From Candidatus Coprenecus merdigallinarum (GTDB lineage: Bacteria; Bacteroidota; Bacteroidia; Bacteroidales; UBA932), in contig DVGV01000015.1 of assembly GCA_018712545.1 (NCBI GenBank), positions 1-43,680 of the forward strand: a stretch of DNA of 43,680 bases. The letters are read 5' to 3'. A model generated the notes under the pieces. It had not been told where the DNA came from, searched no databases, and saw nothing but the letters and a program-made list of their open reading frames with translations. The position numbers and the translations under genes were made by a program. Positions 16,268-23,675 of the stretch are shown here, in pieces (the stretch's first letter is position 1; each line of letters opens with the position of its first letter).

Positions 16268-18334
16268 ATGATAACAAAAGAGTTAATCGCGCCTAAAAGC
16301 ATTGTGGTCGTCGGAGGTTCGGACGATGTCCACAAGCCGGGTGGAGCCACCCTCAAGAATCTTCTGAACACTCACTATGCCGGAGAGCTGTATGTCGTCA
16401 ACCCCAAGTGCGACACGGCCCAGGGAGTCAAGTCCTACAGAGACATAGAGCTGCTTCCCTCCGTGGACTGCGCCATCCTCGCTATCCCCGCGAAGATGTG
16501 TCTGGCCACAGTGGAGACCCTCTGCAACAAGAAGGCCTGCAAGGCGATCATCATCCTCTCCGCCGGATTCAAGGAGGACAGCAAGGAAGGAGCCGAGTGG
16601 GAAAGAAAGATTACCGAGGTCTGCAACTCCACAGGCACCGCCCTCATCGGCCCCAACTGCGTGGGCGTGATGACTCAGCACTATATCGGAGCCTTCATCC
16701 AGCCCGTGCCCAAGATCAACCCCATGGGCGCGACCCTCATCTCCGGTTCCGGAGCGACCATCGTATTCATCCTCGAGGCCGCCATGCAGCTCGGCCTGCA
16801 CTTCAACCAGGTGTTCTCCGTGGGCAACTGCGCCCAGATCGGAGTCGAGGACGCCCTCGAGTACATGGATGAGAACTACGTGCACGGCAAGAGCTCGCCC
16901 GTCATCATGCTGTACATCGAGAGCATGAACGATCCCGCCAAACTGGCCAAGCACGCCAGGTCCCTCATCGCCAAGGGTGCTAGGATCGCAGCCATCAAGG
17001 CCGGATACAGTGAGGCCGGCAGCCGCGCCGCATCCTCGCACACCGGCGCCATGGCCTCACCCGACAAGGCCGTCAGCGCCCTCTTCCGCAAGACCGGCAT
17101 CATAAGGTGCTACAGCCGCACCGAGCTGGTGACAGTGGCCGCCGCCATGATGTACCCCGAGCCTCAGGGACGCAGGGTCGGCATCGTCACCCACGCCGGA
17201 GGTCCCGCAGTCATGCAGACCGACGTGCTCTCCTCCAACGGCATCGAGATACCCCGCCTTTCCGGTCCGAAGGCCGAGGAACTCCTCAAGAAGCTCTACA
17301 TCGGCTCGTCCACAGCCAACCCCATCGACTTCCTGGCCACCGGCACCGCAGAGCAGCTCGGCTACATCCTCGACGCCTGCGAGAACGATTTCGACGTGGA
17401 CGCCATCACCATCATCTTCGGCAATCCCGGCCTGACCACTGTCTATGACGTATACGACCTCATAGGCGAGAAGATCAGGAACTCCCGCAAACCCATATAC
17501 CCCGTCCTGCCCTCCGTGGTCAACGCCCACGACGAGATCCAGGCCTTCCACGACAAGGGCTTCATCAGTTTCCCCGACGAGGTGGCTCTCGGCTCGGCCA
17601 TCGTGAAGATCATGAACCGGCCCAAGCCCATCGACGGATGCACCCTTCCGCCCGTGGACAAGAAGATGATCCGCGAGGTCATCGACTCCAACGGCAACGG
17701 CTATCTGGCCCCCGACCAGGTACAGCTCCTGCTCGACGCAGCCGGCATCAACCGCAGCCGCGAGTACGTGGTGAGCGAGCTGGGCGAGGCCATCGAGGCC
17801 GCCAAGGAGATCAAGTATCCCGTGGTCATGAAGGTAGTAGGTCCCATCCACAAGTCGGACGTAGGCGGAGTATCCCTCAACATCACTGACGACAATACCC
17901 TGACCTCCGAGTTCTACCGCATGATGCGCATCAAGGACGCTACTGGAGTCCTCCTGCAGCCGATGCTCAGCGGTACCGAGGTCTTCGTAGGCGCCAAGAG
18001 GGAAGAGAAGTTCGGCCATCTGCTCCTCTGCGGCCTGGGCGGTATCTACGTGGAGGCTCTCAACGATATCAGCTACGCACTCTCCCCTGTTTCGAAGATA
18101 GAGGCTGACGAGATGATCAGCGGACTCAGGAGCTTCAAGCTTCTCAAGGGCATCCGCGGCAAGGAAGGAGTCAACCTGGTACTTTTCAACGAGGTCATCC
18201 GCCGCGTGTCGGCTCTCTGCGCCGCCGCTCCGGAGATCTACGAGATGGACATCAATCCCCTGCTGGGCAACTCCAAGTCCATCACTGCAGTGGACGCCCG
18301 CATAAGGATAGAAAAAGCAGACGCGGCAATATAA
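16268..18334 (+). CDS. Acetate/acyl-CoA ligase (ADP-forming), fused alpha-beta
   Basis: Converts an acyl-CoA, ADP and phosphate to the free acid, CoA and ATP, giving substrate-level ATP in amino-acid and 2-oxoacid fermentation. The 688-residue protein fuses both subunits. The N-terminal CoA-binding Rossmann domain starts IAPKSIVVVGGSDDVHKPGG, with LIGPNCVGVM further on. The ligase-CoA domain has SRAASSHTGAMASPD, the loop with the phosphohistidine. The C-terminal ATP-grasp_5 domain includes YPVVMKVVGPIHKSDVGG and ends MDINPLLG. The ATG at 16268 fits the promoter box. The next genes encode a 55-aa membrane protein and a complete 2-oxoacid:ferredoxin oxidoreductase, so the acyl-CoA supplied is probably made by that enzyme (branched-chain, aryl or 2-oxoglutarate derived). 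Confidence 0.93.
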   Translation: MITKELIAPKSIVVVGGSDDVHKPGGATLKNLLNTHYAGELYVVNPKCDTAQGVKSYRDIELLPSVDCAILAIPAKMCLATVETLCNKKACKAIIILSAGFKEDSKEGAEWERKITEVCNSTGTALIGPNCVGVMTQHYIGAFIQPVPKINPMGATLISGSGATIVFILEAAMQLGLHFNQVFSVGNCAQIGVEDALEYMDENYVHGKSSPVIMLYIESMNDPAKLAKHARSLIAKGARIAAIKAGYSEAGSRAASSHTGAMASPDKAVSALFRKTGIIRCYSRTELVTVAAAMMYPEPQGRRVGIVTHAGGPAVMQTDVLSSNGIEIPRLSGPKAEELLKKLYIGSSTANPIDFLATGTAEQLGYILDACENDFDVDAITIIFGNPGLTTVYDVYDLIGEKIRNSRKPIYPVLPSVVNAHDEIQAFHDKGFISFPDEVALGSAIVKIMNRPKPIDGCTLPPVDKKMIREVIDSNGNGYLAPDQVQLLLDAAGINRSREYVVSELGEAIEAAKEIKYPVVMKVVGPIHKSDVGGVSLNITDDNTLTSEFYRMMRIKDATGVLLQPMLSGTEVFVGAKREEKFGHLLLCGLGGIYVEALNDISYALSPVSKIEADEMISGLRSFKLLKGIRGKEGVNLVLFNEVIRRVSALCAAAPEIYEMDINPLLGNSKSITAVDARIRIEKADAAI

Positions 18335-18347
18335 AACCCTGAACGAG

Positions 18348-18515
18348 ATGAACAACCCATTCACTAGACTCAAGAACTGGTATTCTGAGCAGACTTCCAC
18401 CGCCAAGGGATTCATCTGGATCGGGCTGCTGCTCATCATAGGCATCATCCTGCGCTGGGACTATATCAGCAGCAGGGTGGTGGCTGCATTCGGATTTTTA
18501 AACTTCAACCAATAA
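18348..18515 (+). CDS. Small single-pass membrane protein, 55 aa
   Basis: A 55-residue frame from ATG 18348 to TAA 18515. It has a charged N-terminus (MNNPFTRLKNWYSEQTSTAKG), one hydrophobic helix FIWIGLLLIIGIIL at about residues 22-35, then RWDYISSRVV and a short aromatic tail ending FNFNQ-like residues. It sits 13 bp after the acyl-CoA synthetase gene and 14 bp before the ferredoxin subunit gene, in the same direction, filling exactly the gap in an otherwise tight operon. That spacing and the clean membrane topology argue for a real gene. I know no family for it. It might tether or regulate the oxidoreductase at the membrane; that is speculation. Confidence 0.7.
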   Translation: MNNPFTRLKNWYSEQTSTAKGFIWIGLLLIIGIILRWDYISSRVVAAFGFLNFNQ

Positions 18516-18529
18516 CAAACACTAATTTT

Positions 18530-18751
18530 ATGGCAACACAAGGAGCTATTGTAGTAGACAAAGAAAGGTGCAAGGGTTGCGGCGTATGCGTCGTAAACTG
18601 CCCCACCGAAGCCATTGCCCTGTCCCATGAGGTCAACGGCAAGGGTTACAACTTCCTTTCTCTGGTCAATCCCGAGAAATGCATCGGCTGTGCCAACTGC
18701 GCGACCGTATGTCCTGATTCAGTTATTACTGTTTATCGTGTTAAAATCTAA
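18530..18751 (+). CDS. vorD: 2-oxoacid:ferredoxin oxidoreductase, ferredoxin (delta) subunit
   Basis: A 73-residue 2[4Fe-4S] ferredoxin-like subunit that carries electrons from the oxidative decarboxylation of 2-oxoacids to ferredoxin. Two clusters are visible: CKGCGVCVVNCP near residue 14 and CIGCANCATVCP near residue 50. The small size and first position in a delta-alpha-beta-gamma gene order match four-subunit VOR/KOR enzymes. It is followed 11 bp later by the alpha subunit. The specific 2-oxoacid (2-oxoisovalerate or 2-oxoglutarate) cannot be fixed from this subunit. Confidence 0.92.
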   Translation: MATQGAIVVDKERCKGCGVCVVNCPTEAIALSHEVNGKGYNFLSLVNPEKCIGCANCATVCPDSVITVYRVKI

Positions 18752-18762
18752 ATTTTGAGAAT

Positions 18763-19836
18763 ATGGCAGAAAAGATTCTTATGAAAGGTAACGAGGCCAT
18801 CGCATACGGAGCCATCGACTGCGGCTGCGACGGATACTTCGGATACCCTATCACCCCTCAGTCCGAGGTGATGGAAACCCTGATGAAAGTACAGCCCTGG
18901 GAGACCACCGGCATGGTAGTGCTCCAGGCCGAGAGTGAAACATCATCCATCAACATGGTATACGGCGGTGCCTGCTGCGGAAAGAAGGTCATGACCTCCT
19001 CTTCCAGCCCCGGTATCAGCCTCATGTGCGAGGGACTCAGCTACATCGCCGGCGCCGAGCTGCCCTGCGTGGTTGTGAACGTAATGCGCGGCGGTCCGGG
19101 ACTCGGAACCATCCAGCCCAGCCAGGGAGACTACTTCCAGGCAGTGAAGGGCGGCGGACACGGTGACTATCATCCCATCGTACTCGCTCCCGCATCGGCT
19201 CAGGACATGTACGACTTCGTAGGCGAGGCCTTCGAGCTCGCGTTCAAGTACCGCAACCCTGCCATGATTCTCGGCGACGGTGTCATCGGCCAGATGATGG
19301 AGAAAGTGGAGCTGCGTCCCGCCAAGCCCCGCCGCACCGAGGAGGAGATCCGCGCCCTGTGCGATTCCTGGGCAACCATCGGAAACAAGGGCCGTCACGG
19401 CAACACCATCACTTCCCTCGCCCTCGACCCTCAGGTACAGGAGAACTTCAACATCAAGCTCCAGAAGAAGTACGCCGAGATTGAGGCCAACGAGGTCCGC
19501 TACTCGACCTACATGACCGACGACGCCGAGTACCTCATCGTAGCATTCGGCTGTATGTCCCGTATCGGCGAGAAGGTAGTCGAGCTGGCACGCGAGGAAG
19601 GCATCAGGCTCGGCCTGCTGCGTCCCATCACCCTCTATCCTTTCCCCAAGAAAGAGATCGACGCCCTGGTACCCCAGCTCAAGAACATCCTCTCCCTCGA
19701 GCTCAACGCAGGCCAGATGGTGGAGGACATCAGACTCATCGTCAACGGACGCATACCCGTCAACTTCTACGGCCGTCAGGGCGGTATGATTCCTGACCCC
19801 GAGGAGATCCTGGAAGTCTTCAAAAAAACTATGTAA
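18763..19836 (+). CDS. vorB: 2-oxoacid:ferredoxin oxidoreductase, alpha subunit (VorB/KorA)
   Basis: A 357-residue alpha subunit with the pyrimidine-binding transketolase-like domain and C-terminal domain II of pyruvate-ferredoxin-oxidoreductase relatives. Seen: GNEAIAYGAIDCGCDGYFGYPITPQSE at 18787-18867 with the YPITP motif, MTSSSSPGISLMCEG, and VNVMRGGPGLGTIQPSQGD. The length and YPITPQSE pattern are those of VorB (2-oxoisovalerate type), which in Bacteroidales sits in this same delta-alpha-beta-gamma order. 2-oxoglutarate is the main alternative. The beta subunit gene starts 11 bp after the stop. Codon use is strongly biased, indicating high expression. Confidence 0.92.
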   Translation: MAEKILMKGNEAIAYGAIDCGCDGYFGYPITPQSEVMETLMKVQPWETTGMVVLQAESETSSINMVYGGACCGKKVMTSSSSPGISLMCEGLSYIAGAELPCVVVNVMRGGPGLGTIQPSQGDYFQAVKGGGHGDYHPIVLAPASAQDMYDFVGEAFELAFKYRNPAMILGDGVIGQMMEKVELRPAKPRRTEEEIRALCDSWATIGNKGRHGNTITSLALDPQVQENFNIKLQKKYAEIEANEVRYSTYMTDDAEYLIVAFGCMSRIGEKVVELAREEGIRLGLLRPITLYPFPKKEIDALVPQLKNILSLELNAGQMVEDIRLIVNGRIPVNFYGRQGGMIPDPEEILEVFKKTM

Positions 19837-19847
19837 AAAAGGCAATC

Positions 19848-20612
19848 ATGATGGATATTAACGAAATAATCAAACCTGAGAACAAGGTTTACGGGAAAAC
19901 CCCCATACTCAAAGACAACATCCTCCATTACTGCCCCGGCTGCTCCCACGGTGTAGTCCACAAGATCATCGCCGAGGTCATCGAGGAGATGGGCATCCAG
20001 GACAAGACCATCGGTATCTCCCCTGTAGGATGCTCCGTATTCGCATACAACTATCTGGACATCGACTGGCAGCAGGCAGCCCACGGACGTGCTCCCGCCC
20101 TCGCCACAGCCACCAAGAGGCTGATGCCCGACAAATACGTGTTCACATACCAGGGTGACGGCGACCTCGCATCCATCGGTACAGCCGAGGTAATGCACGC
20201 CTGCAACCGCGGTGAGAACATCGTCATCATCTTCATCAACAACGCTATCTACGGTATGACCGGAGGCCAGATGGCTCCTACCACCCTCCTCGGACAGGTG
20301 ACAGCCACCACTCCTTACGGACGTAAGGCCGAGCTCAACGGTTATCCCCTCAAGATCACCGAGCTCATCGCCCAGCTCGAGGGTACCTGCTACGTGACCC
20401 GTCAGTCCGTACAGAACCCCGCCGCAGTGCGCAAGACCAAAAAGGCCATCCGCAAGGCATTCGAGAACTCCATGATGAAGAAGGGAACATCCTTCGTAGA
20501 GGTGGTCAGCACCTGCAACTCCGGTTGGAAGGTTACTCCAGTTCAGGCCAATAAGTGGATGGAGGAAAACATGTTTCCTTTTTATCCGTTAGGAGATATG
20601 AAGGATAGGTAA
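19848..20612 (+). CDS. 2-oxoacid:ferredoxin oxidoreductase, beta (TPP-binding) subunit
   Basis: A 254-residue thiamine-diphosphate-binding subunit. HYCPGCSHGVVHKI near residue 27 carries the family Cys-Pro-x-Cys motif. The TPP/Mg motif runs from GDGDLASIGTAEVMHA to NNAIYGMTGGQ at about residues 104-141, with the GDGD and NN ends. It catalyses decarboxylation of the 2-oxoacid in complex with the alpha subunit. MM at the start means either ATG (19848 or 19851) is possible. The gamma gene follows after 26 bp. The VorA/KorB naming depends on substrate, which is not determined here. Confidence 0.93.
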   Translation: MMDINEIIKPENKVYGKTPILKDNILHYCPGCSHGVVHKIIAEVIEEMGIQDKTIGISPVGCSVFAYNYLDIDWQQAAHGRAPALATATKRLMPDKYVFTYQGDGDLASIGTAEVMHACNRGENIVIIFINNAIYGMTGGQMAPTTLLGQVTATTPYGRKAELNGYPLKITELIAQLEGTCYVTRQSVQNPAAVRKTKKAIRKAFENSMMKKGTSFVEVVSTCNSGWKVTPVQANKWMEENMFPFYPLGDMKDR

Positions 20613-20638
20613 TAAACGATTAAATATTTAGATAAAAT

Positions 20639-21184
20639 ATGAAAGAAGAAATCATCATAGCAGGATTCGGAGGACAGGGAGTCCTCTCCATGGGCAAGAT
20701 TCTGGCCTACTCCGGTATCATGCAGGACCAGGAAGTAGCATGGATGCCCTCCTACGGCCCTGAAATGCGAGGCGGTACCTGCAACGTGAGCGTCATCCTC
20801 AGCGACAAGAAGATCAGCTCTCCCATCCTGAGCAAGTTCGACACCGCCATCATCCTCAACCAGCAGTCCCTCGACAAGTTCGAGTCGCGCATCAAGCCCG
20901 GCGGACTGCTCGTCTATGACCCCAACGGCATCACCCACCACCCGACCCGTACCGACATCCAGATCTACAGGATCGACGCCGCAGACGAGGCCGCCAAGAT
21001 GGGCAACGCCAAGGCCTACAACATGATCGTCCTCGGAGCCTTCCTGAAGGTTAAGCCGATCGTGAAGATGGAGAACGTGACAGCCGGACTGAAGAAGTCC
21101 CTCCCTCCCCGTCACCACAACCTCATCCCGATGAACGAGCAGGCCATCAAGGTCGGCATGGAAGCCGCCGTTAAGGTCCGCTAA
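20639..21184 (+). CDS. 2-oxoacid:ferredoxin oxidoreductase, gamma subunit
   Basis: A 181-residue gamma subunit. The start EEIIIAGFGGQGVLSMGKIL and the segment SYGPEMRGGTCNVSVI are diagnostic of the POR/KOR gamma domain, which binds CoA. It completes the four-subunit enzyme whose acyl-CoA product would be used by the ADP-forming synthetase encoded first in the operon. A strong terminator at 21211-21245 ends the transcript. The 26-bp gap before it is the largest inside the oxidoreductase genes and has no promoter box. Confidence 0.93.
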   Translation: MKEEIIIAGFGGQGVLSMGKILAYSGIMQDQEVAWMPSYGPEMRGGTCNVSVILSDKKISSPILSKFDTAIILNQQSLDKFESRIKPGGLLVYDPNGITHHPTRTDIQIYRIDAADEAAKMGNAKAYNMIVLGAFLKVKPIVKMENVTAGLKKSLPPRHHNLIPMNEQAIKVGMEAAVKVR

Positions 21185-21210
21185 CCGCCTTCCCGCGCAA
21201 ACATTGAAGA

Positions 21211-21245
21211 ATCCGGCAGAGACACCGCTCTCCGCCGGATTTTTC
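21211..21245 (+). terminator. Terminator of the oxidoreductase operon
   Basis: ATCCGGC (21211-21217) pairs with GCCGGAT (21234-21240), with a second inner AGAG/CTCT pairing, followed by TTTTT. Confidence 0.8.
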
Positions 21246-21667
21246 ATTTCTCACCGCGCTCTCTTTTGACCGAGTGCCTCAGTTTCAGCACCGCAAAATT
21301 CAGTTCTATCTCAGTCTCAGTCCCGCTGGTATGCAATTCCTCACCGAACAGGTCTGCCATGATGTCCCCGCTTTTCTGCATCAAAGACTTCTGCGCATAC
21401 TTATCGGGATTTGCCGAAAGTTCACCGATTGTCCTCGACAGTTCCCTCCACGGCCCTCTCACCTTTCAAGATTGTCGCCAACATATAGAGTCCCTTCTCT
21501 GTAAATGCCTTCGGAATTGTTCGACTTTTAGGATTGTTCCTTACTGCCTGATTAATTTCGCGTGTTTCCACTCCGTAAATCTCCGCCACTGCGAAGTCCA
21601 GAATAACATCCTGTCCTCTCAGACTGATAATCTTGTCTTTCACCGACTGCTGTTCCAGTATTCCCAT
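21244..21667 (-). pseudogene. ORF6N-domain DNA-binding protein, broken
   Basis: Two overlapping minus-strand frames together resemble an ORF6N (KilA-N-like) phage-type protein. The first (21422-21667) has KDKIISLRGQDVILDFAVAEIYGVETREINQAV-type sequence at 21565-21645. It then jumps from RNNP directly to KSRTIPKAFTEKGLYMLATI, missing the usual middle part. It goes out of frame after KGERAVEG. The second frame (21244-21462) continues with RELSRTIGELSANPDKYAQKS and the C-terminus. So an internal deletion and a frameshift have inactivated the gene. Such genes are common cargo of Bacteroidota mobile elements. No partner genes remain. Confidence 0.8.
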
Positions 21668-21733
21668 ATCTTGATTTTACCGCAAATTTATCTCCTTAGC
21701 CTGCTCCATTCTGTGAGCGGACCGGACAAAATC

Positions 21734-22096
21734 ATGCCCGAATACAAAGTGTTCTACAACCAAATTATGTTCGCAGACATACCTCCTGCGGTTTCCTACC
21801 AGTCATGCTGCGCGAATGATGAATATATCTACCTGCTTTACAGCGGCATACCTGATGACAATACAGAAATCCGCAGGAGCAACGGCAGCATGACCTCATC
21901 AGTTCCCGATGCTGAGTCCAAAAATCTTCTCCTGCTTGTCATGGACTGGGACGGCAATCTCATCAAGGCATTCAGACCTGCCGGTCTAACCTCATATTCA
22001 GAAATCAGCTGCAGTGCGGCTCCAGGTATCATATACGCCACCACTCTTGACAGCGATATGACGCACCTCTCCATTCTGCGCTTCCGTCTCTTCTGA
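21734..22096 (+). pseudogene. C-terminal remnant of a BF3164-like propeller lipoprotein
   Basis: The frame from 21734 to the TGA at 22096 contains ANDEYIYLLYSGIPDDN, LLLLVMDWDGNLIKAF and PGIIYATTLDSD, and ends LSILRFRLF. This is the pattern of the last blades of the Bacteroidota six-bladed propeller (BF3164/TolB-like) lipoproteins. The signal peptide and the first half are missing; upstream lies the ORF6N pseudogene on the other strand. It is probably a truncated leftover. Assignment is by motif memory. Confidence 0.5.
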
Positions 22097-22171
22097 TATA
22101 GTCTTTGCCGGATTTAGAAACATCTCTAAAGTGATTGGTTCGGGTCAGTTTGGAATCAACGAAATAATGTA

Positions 22172-22318
22172 GGGCAGATAACGTCATTATTAACCAACTG
22201 AGCTGCAATGCTTTAATCTTAGGTACTCCAGCCGTAAAGCGTTTCAAATGGCTTACGGCGTTGCCTCTGGATATTAATAGCCTGCTTGTCAATTACTTAA
22301 CTAAGGCGTTATCTGCCC
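22172..22318. repeat. 147-bp giant hairpin, MITE-like element
   Basis: The ends GGGCAGATAACG (22172-22183) and CGTTATCTGCCC (22307-22318) are perfect 12-bp inverted repeats. The centre is a hairpin GCCGTAA (22231-22237) / TTACGGC (22253-22259). Both pairs share the same midpoint, 22245, and the sequence between them is partly complementary, so the whole element folds on itself. This fits a miniature inverted-repeat transposable element or a structured RNA. No target-site duplication is evident. Confidence 0.65.
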
Positions 22319-22411
22319 GACAATATTTCGTTCGAAGACATATCTACCTTTTCCCTGCCAGTATACAGCACTCAGCATTGTGACAAACCCGAATCCGTCA
22401 ACATACAATAC

Positions 22412-22736
22412 AGTCTGTTCAACCATATTCTGCACATCTTGCTATTTCATATAAACTTACACATGGTGCGCGACAAACAGACTACGGGTAGTCACCTCAT
22501 AGTCTGTAATTCTGTTTTTTTTGCGAACTAAGCTGTCATACAACACTTTGCGCGAATCATCAGTCTACAGACTCGTACCGGGGAAAAGGTGCTGACCGCG
22601 AATCATCCATGCCACAGCACTCTCCAGGCGCGTTGGTAAGCGGTACGTACTCCTATGTACTGTTCAGTCTGTTGCCTGCAGCATTTTGTAATCGTATGAT
22701 ATTCAGCTGTATGTCCGAGATGATTGATTACAGACT
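22412..22736. repeat. Cluster of six alternating ACAGACT/AGTCTGT motifs
   Basis: AGTCTGT occurs at 22412, 22501 and 22666, and its complement ACAGACT at 22477, 22567 and 22730. The two strictly alternate. They form three inverted pairs with similar start-to-start spacing (65, 66 and 64 bp). A 7-mer is not expected to recur this often in 325 bp. Function unknown. Confidence 0.6.
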
Positions 22737-22856
22737 GTAGGCGGCGCGCTGCGGCTGGGGGCGAAGGGGCCCTGTCAATGCCGTGAAGCTGCTCCGGCGT
22801 CTGAAAAGCAGATGACGTAGGGGTGATGTTTGCGATAATCATATTATGTTTTTTTA

Positions 22857-22864
22857 TAAATTTG
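22857..22864 (+). promoter_or_regulatory. Promoter box of the thioesterase-umuDC operon
   Basis: TAAATTTG, a full TAnnTTTG match, 24 bp before the ATG at 22889. A TTTG at 22829-22832 may serve as -33, though the 24-bp spacing is long. Confidence 0.6.
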
Positions 22865-22888
22865 CGCACACTTTAAAATAAAACGTAT

Positions 22889-23275
22889 ATGGCAACAGAA
22901 GATATCAAAGTAGGAATTTCCGCGACATCGACCACCAAGGTCTGCAAGGAGAACTGCGCCTCCCTCATGGGCTCGGGCACACTGGACGTATTCGCGACAC
23001 CGGCCGTAGTGGCCTACATGGAGATGGCCGCCTGCTATGCGGTCAACGGGCTGCTCGAAGAGGGACTCTCGACTGTAGGCACTAGGATAGACATCGCCCA
23101 CATCAAGGCATCCCCCATCGGAGAGACCATCACCGCAACAGCCACACTCAAGGAAATCGACGGCCGCCGTCTGGTCTTCGACGTGACCGCCCGGGACTCC
23201 AAGGGCGAGATAGCGAACGGCACCCACGAGCGCTTCATCATCAAGGTGGACAAGTTCCTGGCCAAACTCCAATAA
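22889..23275 (+). CDS. Hotdog-fold thioesterase, fluoroacetyl-CoA thioesterase-like
   Basis: A 128-residue hotdog protein. Segments VFATPAVVAYMEMAACYAV (helix with the catalytic Glu) and VGTRIDIAHIKASPIGETI (His and downstream turn) follow the Thr-Glu-His layout of the FlK-like thioesterase family. They are followed by the beta-strand pattern ATATLKEIDGRRLVFDVTARD. It hydrolyses an acyl-CoA; the substrate is unknown. The stop codon overlaps the umuD start (TAATG), so the gene is translationally coupled to umuDC although no functional link is known. The promoter at 22857 serves all three. The start ATG at 22889 is the only good one. Confidence 0.87.
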   Translation: MATEDIKVGISATSTTKVCKENCASLMGSGTLDVFATPAVVAYMEMAACYAVNGLLEEGLSTVGTRIDIAHIKASPIGETITATATLKEIDGRRLVFDVTARDSKGEIANGTHERFIIKVDKFLAKLQ

Positions 23276-23670
23276 TGGACAAAAAGCCGGAAATCAAGCT
23301 CTTCGAGTCCATCCACGCCGGCTTCCCCTCCCCAGCGGAGGACATTCCCGGCACGGCCCTGGACATCAACAGGCTGGTCGTCAAGAACCCGGCCTCGACC
23401 TTCTTTGCCCGCGTCAGCGGCGACAGCATGGAGGGAGACGGCATCCGGGACGGGGACATCCTGGTCATCGACAAATCTGAGGAGCCGCGCGACGGAGCCA
23501 TCGCCGTATGCTTCATCAACGGAGAATTTACCGTCAAGCGTCTCTCCATCCATGACGACGGAAGCGTCACCCTGCTGCCCTCCAACCCTAAATACCGGGC
23601 CATCACCATCCGAGAGGGAGACGACCTGACAGTCTGGGGGATAGTCCGGTACGTCATCAAGAAAGTCTGA
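23275..23670 (+). CDS. umuD: DNA polymerase V subunit UmuD, S24 autoprotease
   Basis: A 131-residue LexA/UmuD-type self-cleaving protein. After cleavage UmuD' works with UmuC in error-prone translesion synthesis. The cleavage site is the AGFPSPAED stretch (Ala-Gly bond) near residue 15. The catalytic Ser is in ARVSGDSMEGDGI near residue 50 and the catalytic Lys in FTVKRLSI near residue 84. There is no N-terminal DNA-binding domain, which excludes LexA. ATG overlaps the thioesterase stop, and umuC starts 5 bp after the stop. No LexA-type operator was recognised upstream; Bacteroidota operators are not standardised, so regulation by DNA damage is assumed from the family. Confidence 0.95.
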   Translation: MDKKPEIKLFESIHAGFPSPAEDIPGTALDINRLVVKNPASTFFARVSGDSMEGDGIRDGDILVIDKSEEPRDGAIAVCFINGEFTVKRLSIHDDGSVTLLPSNPKYRAITIREGDDLTVWGIVRYVIKKV

Positions 23671-23675
23671 CGGCC

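Larger units (their letters stand above)
22097..22888. other. Gene-poor region with hairpin element and motif cluster
   Basis: Nearly 800 bp without a convincing gene. It holds the 147-bp hairpin element (22172-22318), six alternating copies of ACAGACT/AGTCTGT (22412-22736), a repeated GCGAATCATC (22552-22561 and 22598-22607) and the promoter box for the thioesterase operon (22857-22864). The short frames here show no family resemblance. The zone looks like decayed accessory DNA. Confidence 0.65.

Noticed and set aside
17057-18448. 463-codon minus-strand open frame opposite the acyl-CoA synthetase gene
   Set aside because: Antisense of a gene with all family motifs; no recognisable domain and it would cross the 55-aa gene.
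22029-22292. 87-codon minus frame in the hairpin element
   Set aside because: Lies mostly within the self-complementary element and the lipoprotein remnant; no family motif, so read as a by-product of the repeat.
22477-22521. Rho-independent terminator (ACAGACTA/TAGTCTGT then T8)
   Set aside because: The stem loop is large and the T run begins 7 bases after the stem; no gene ends nearby, so I treat it as part of the motif cluster.
22412-22736. CRISPR array
   Set aside because: The repeated unit is only 7 bp, alternates in orientation and the units between differ in sequence; no cas genes.
22603-22869. 88-codon minus frame upstream of the thioesterase
   Set aside because: Covers the motif cluster and the promoter of the next operon; no resemblance to a protein family.
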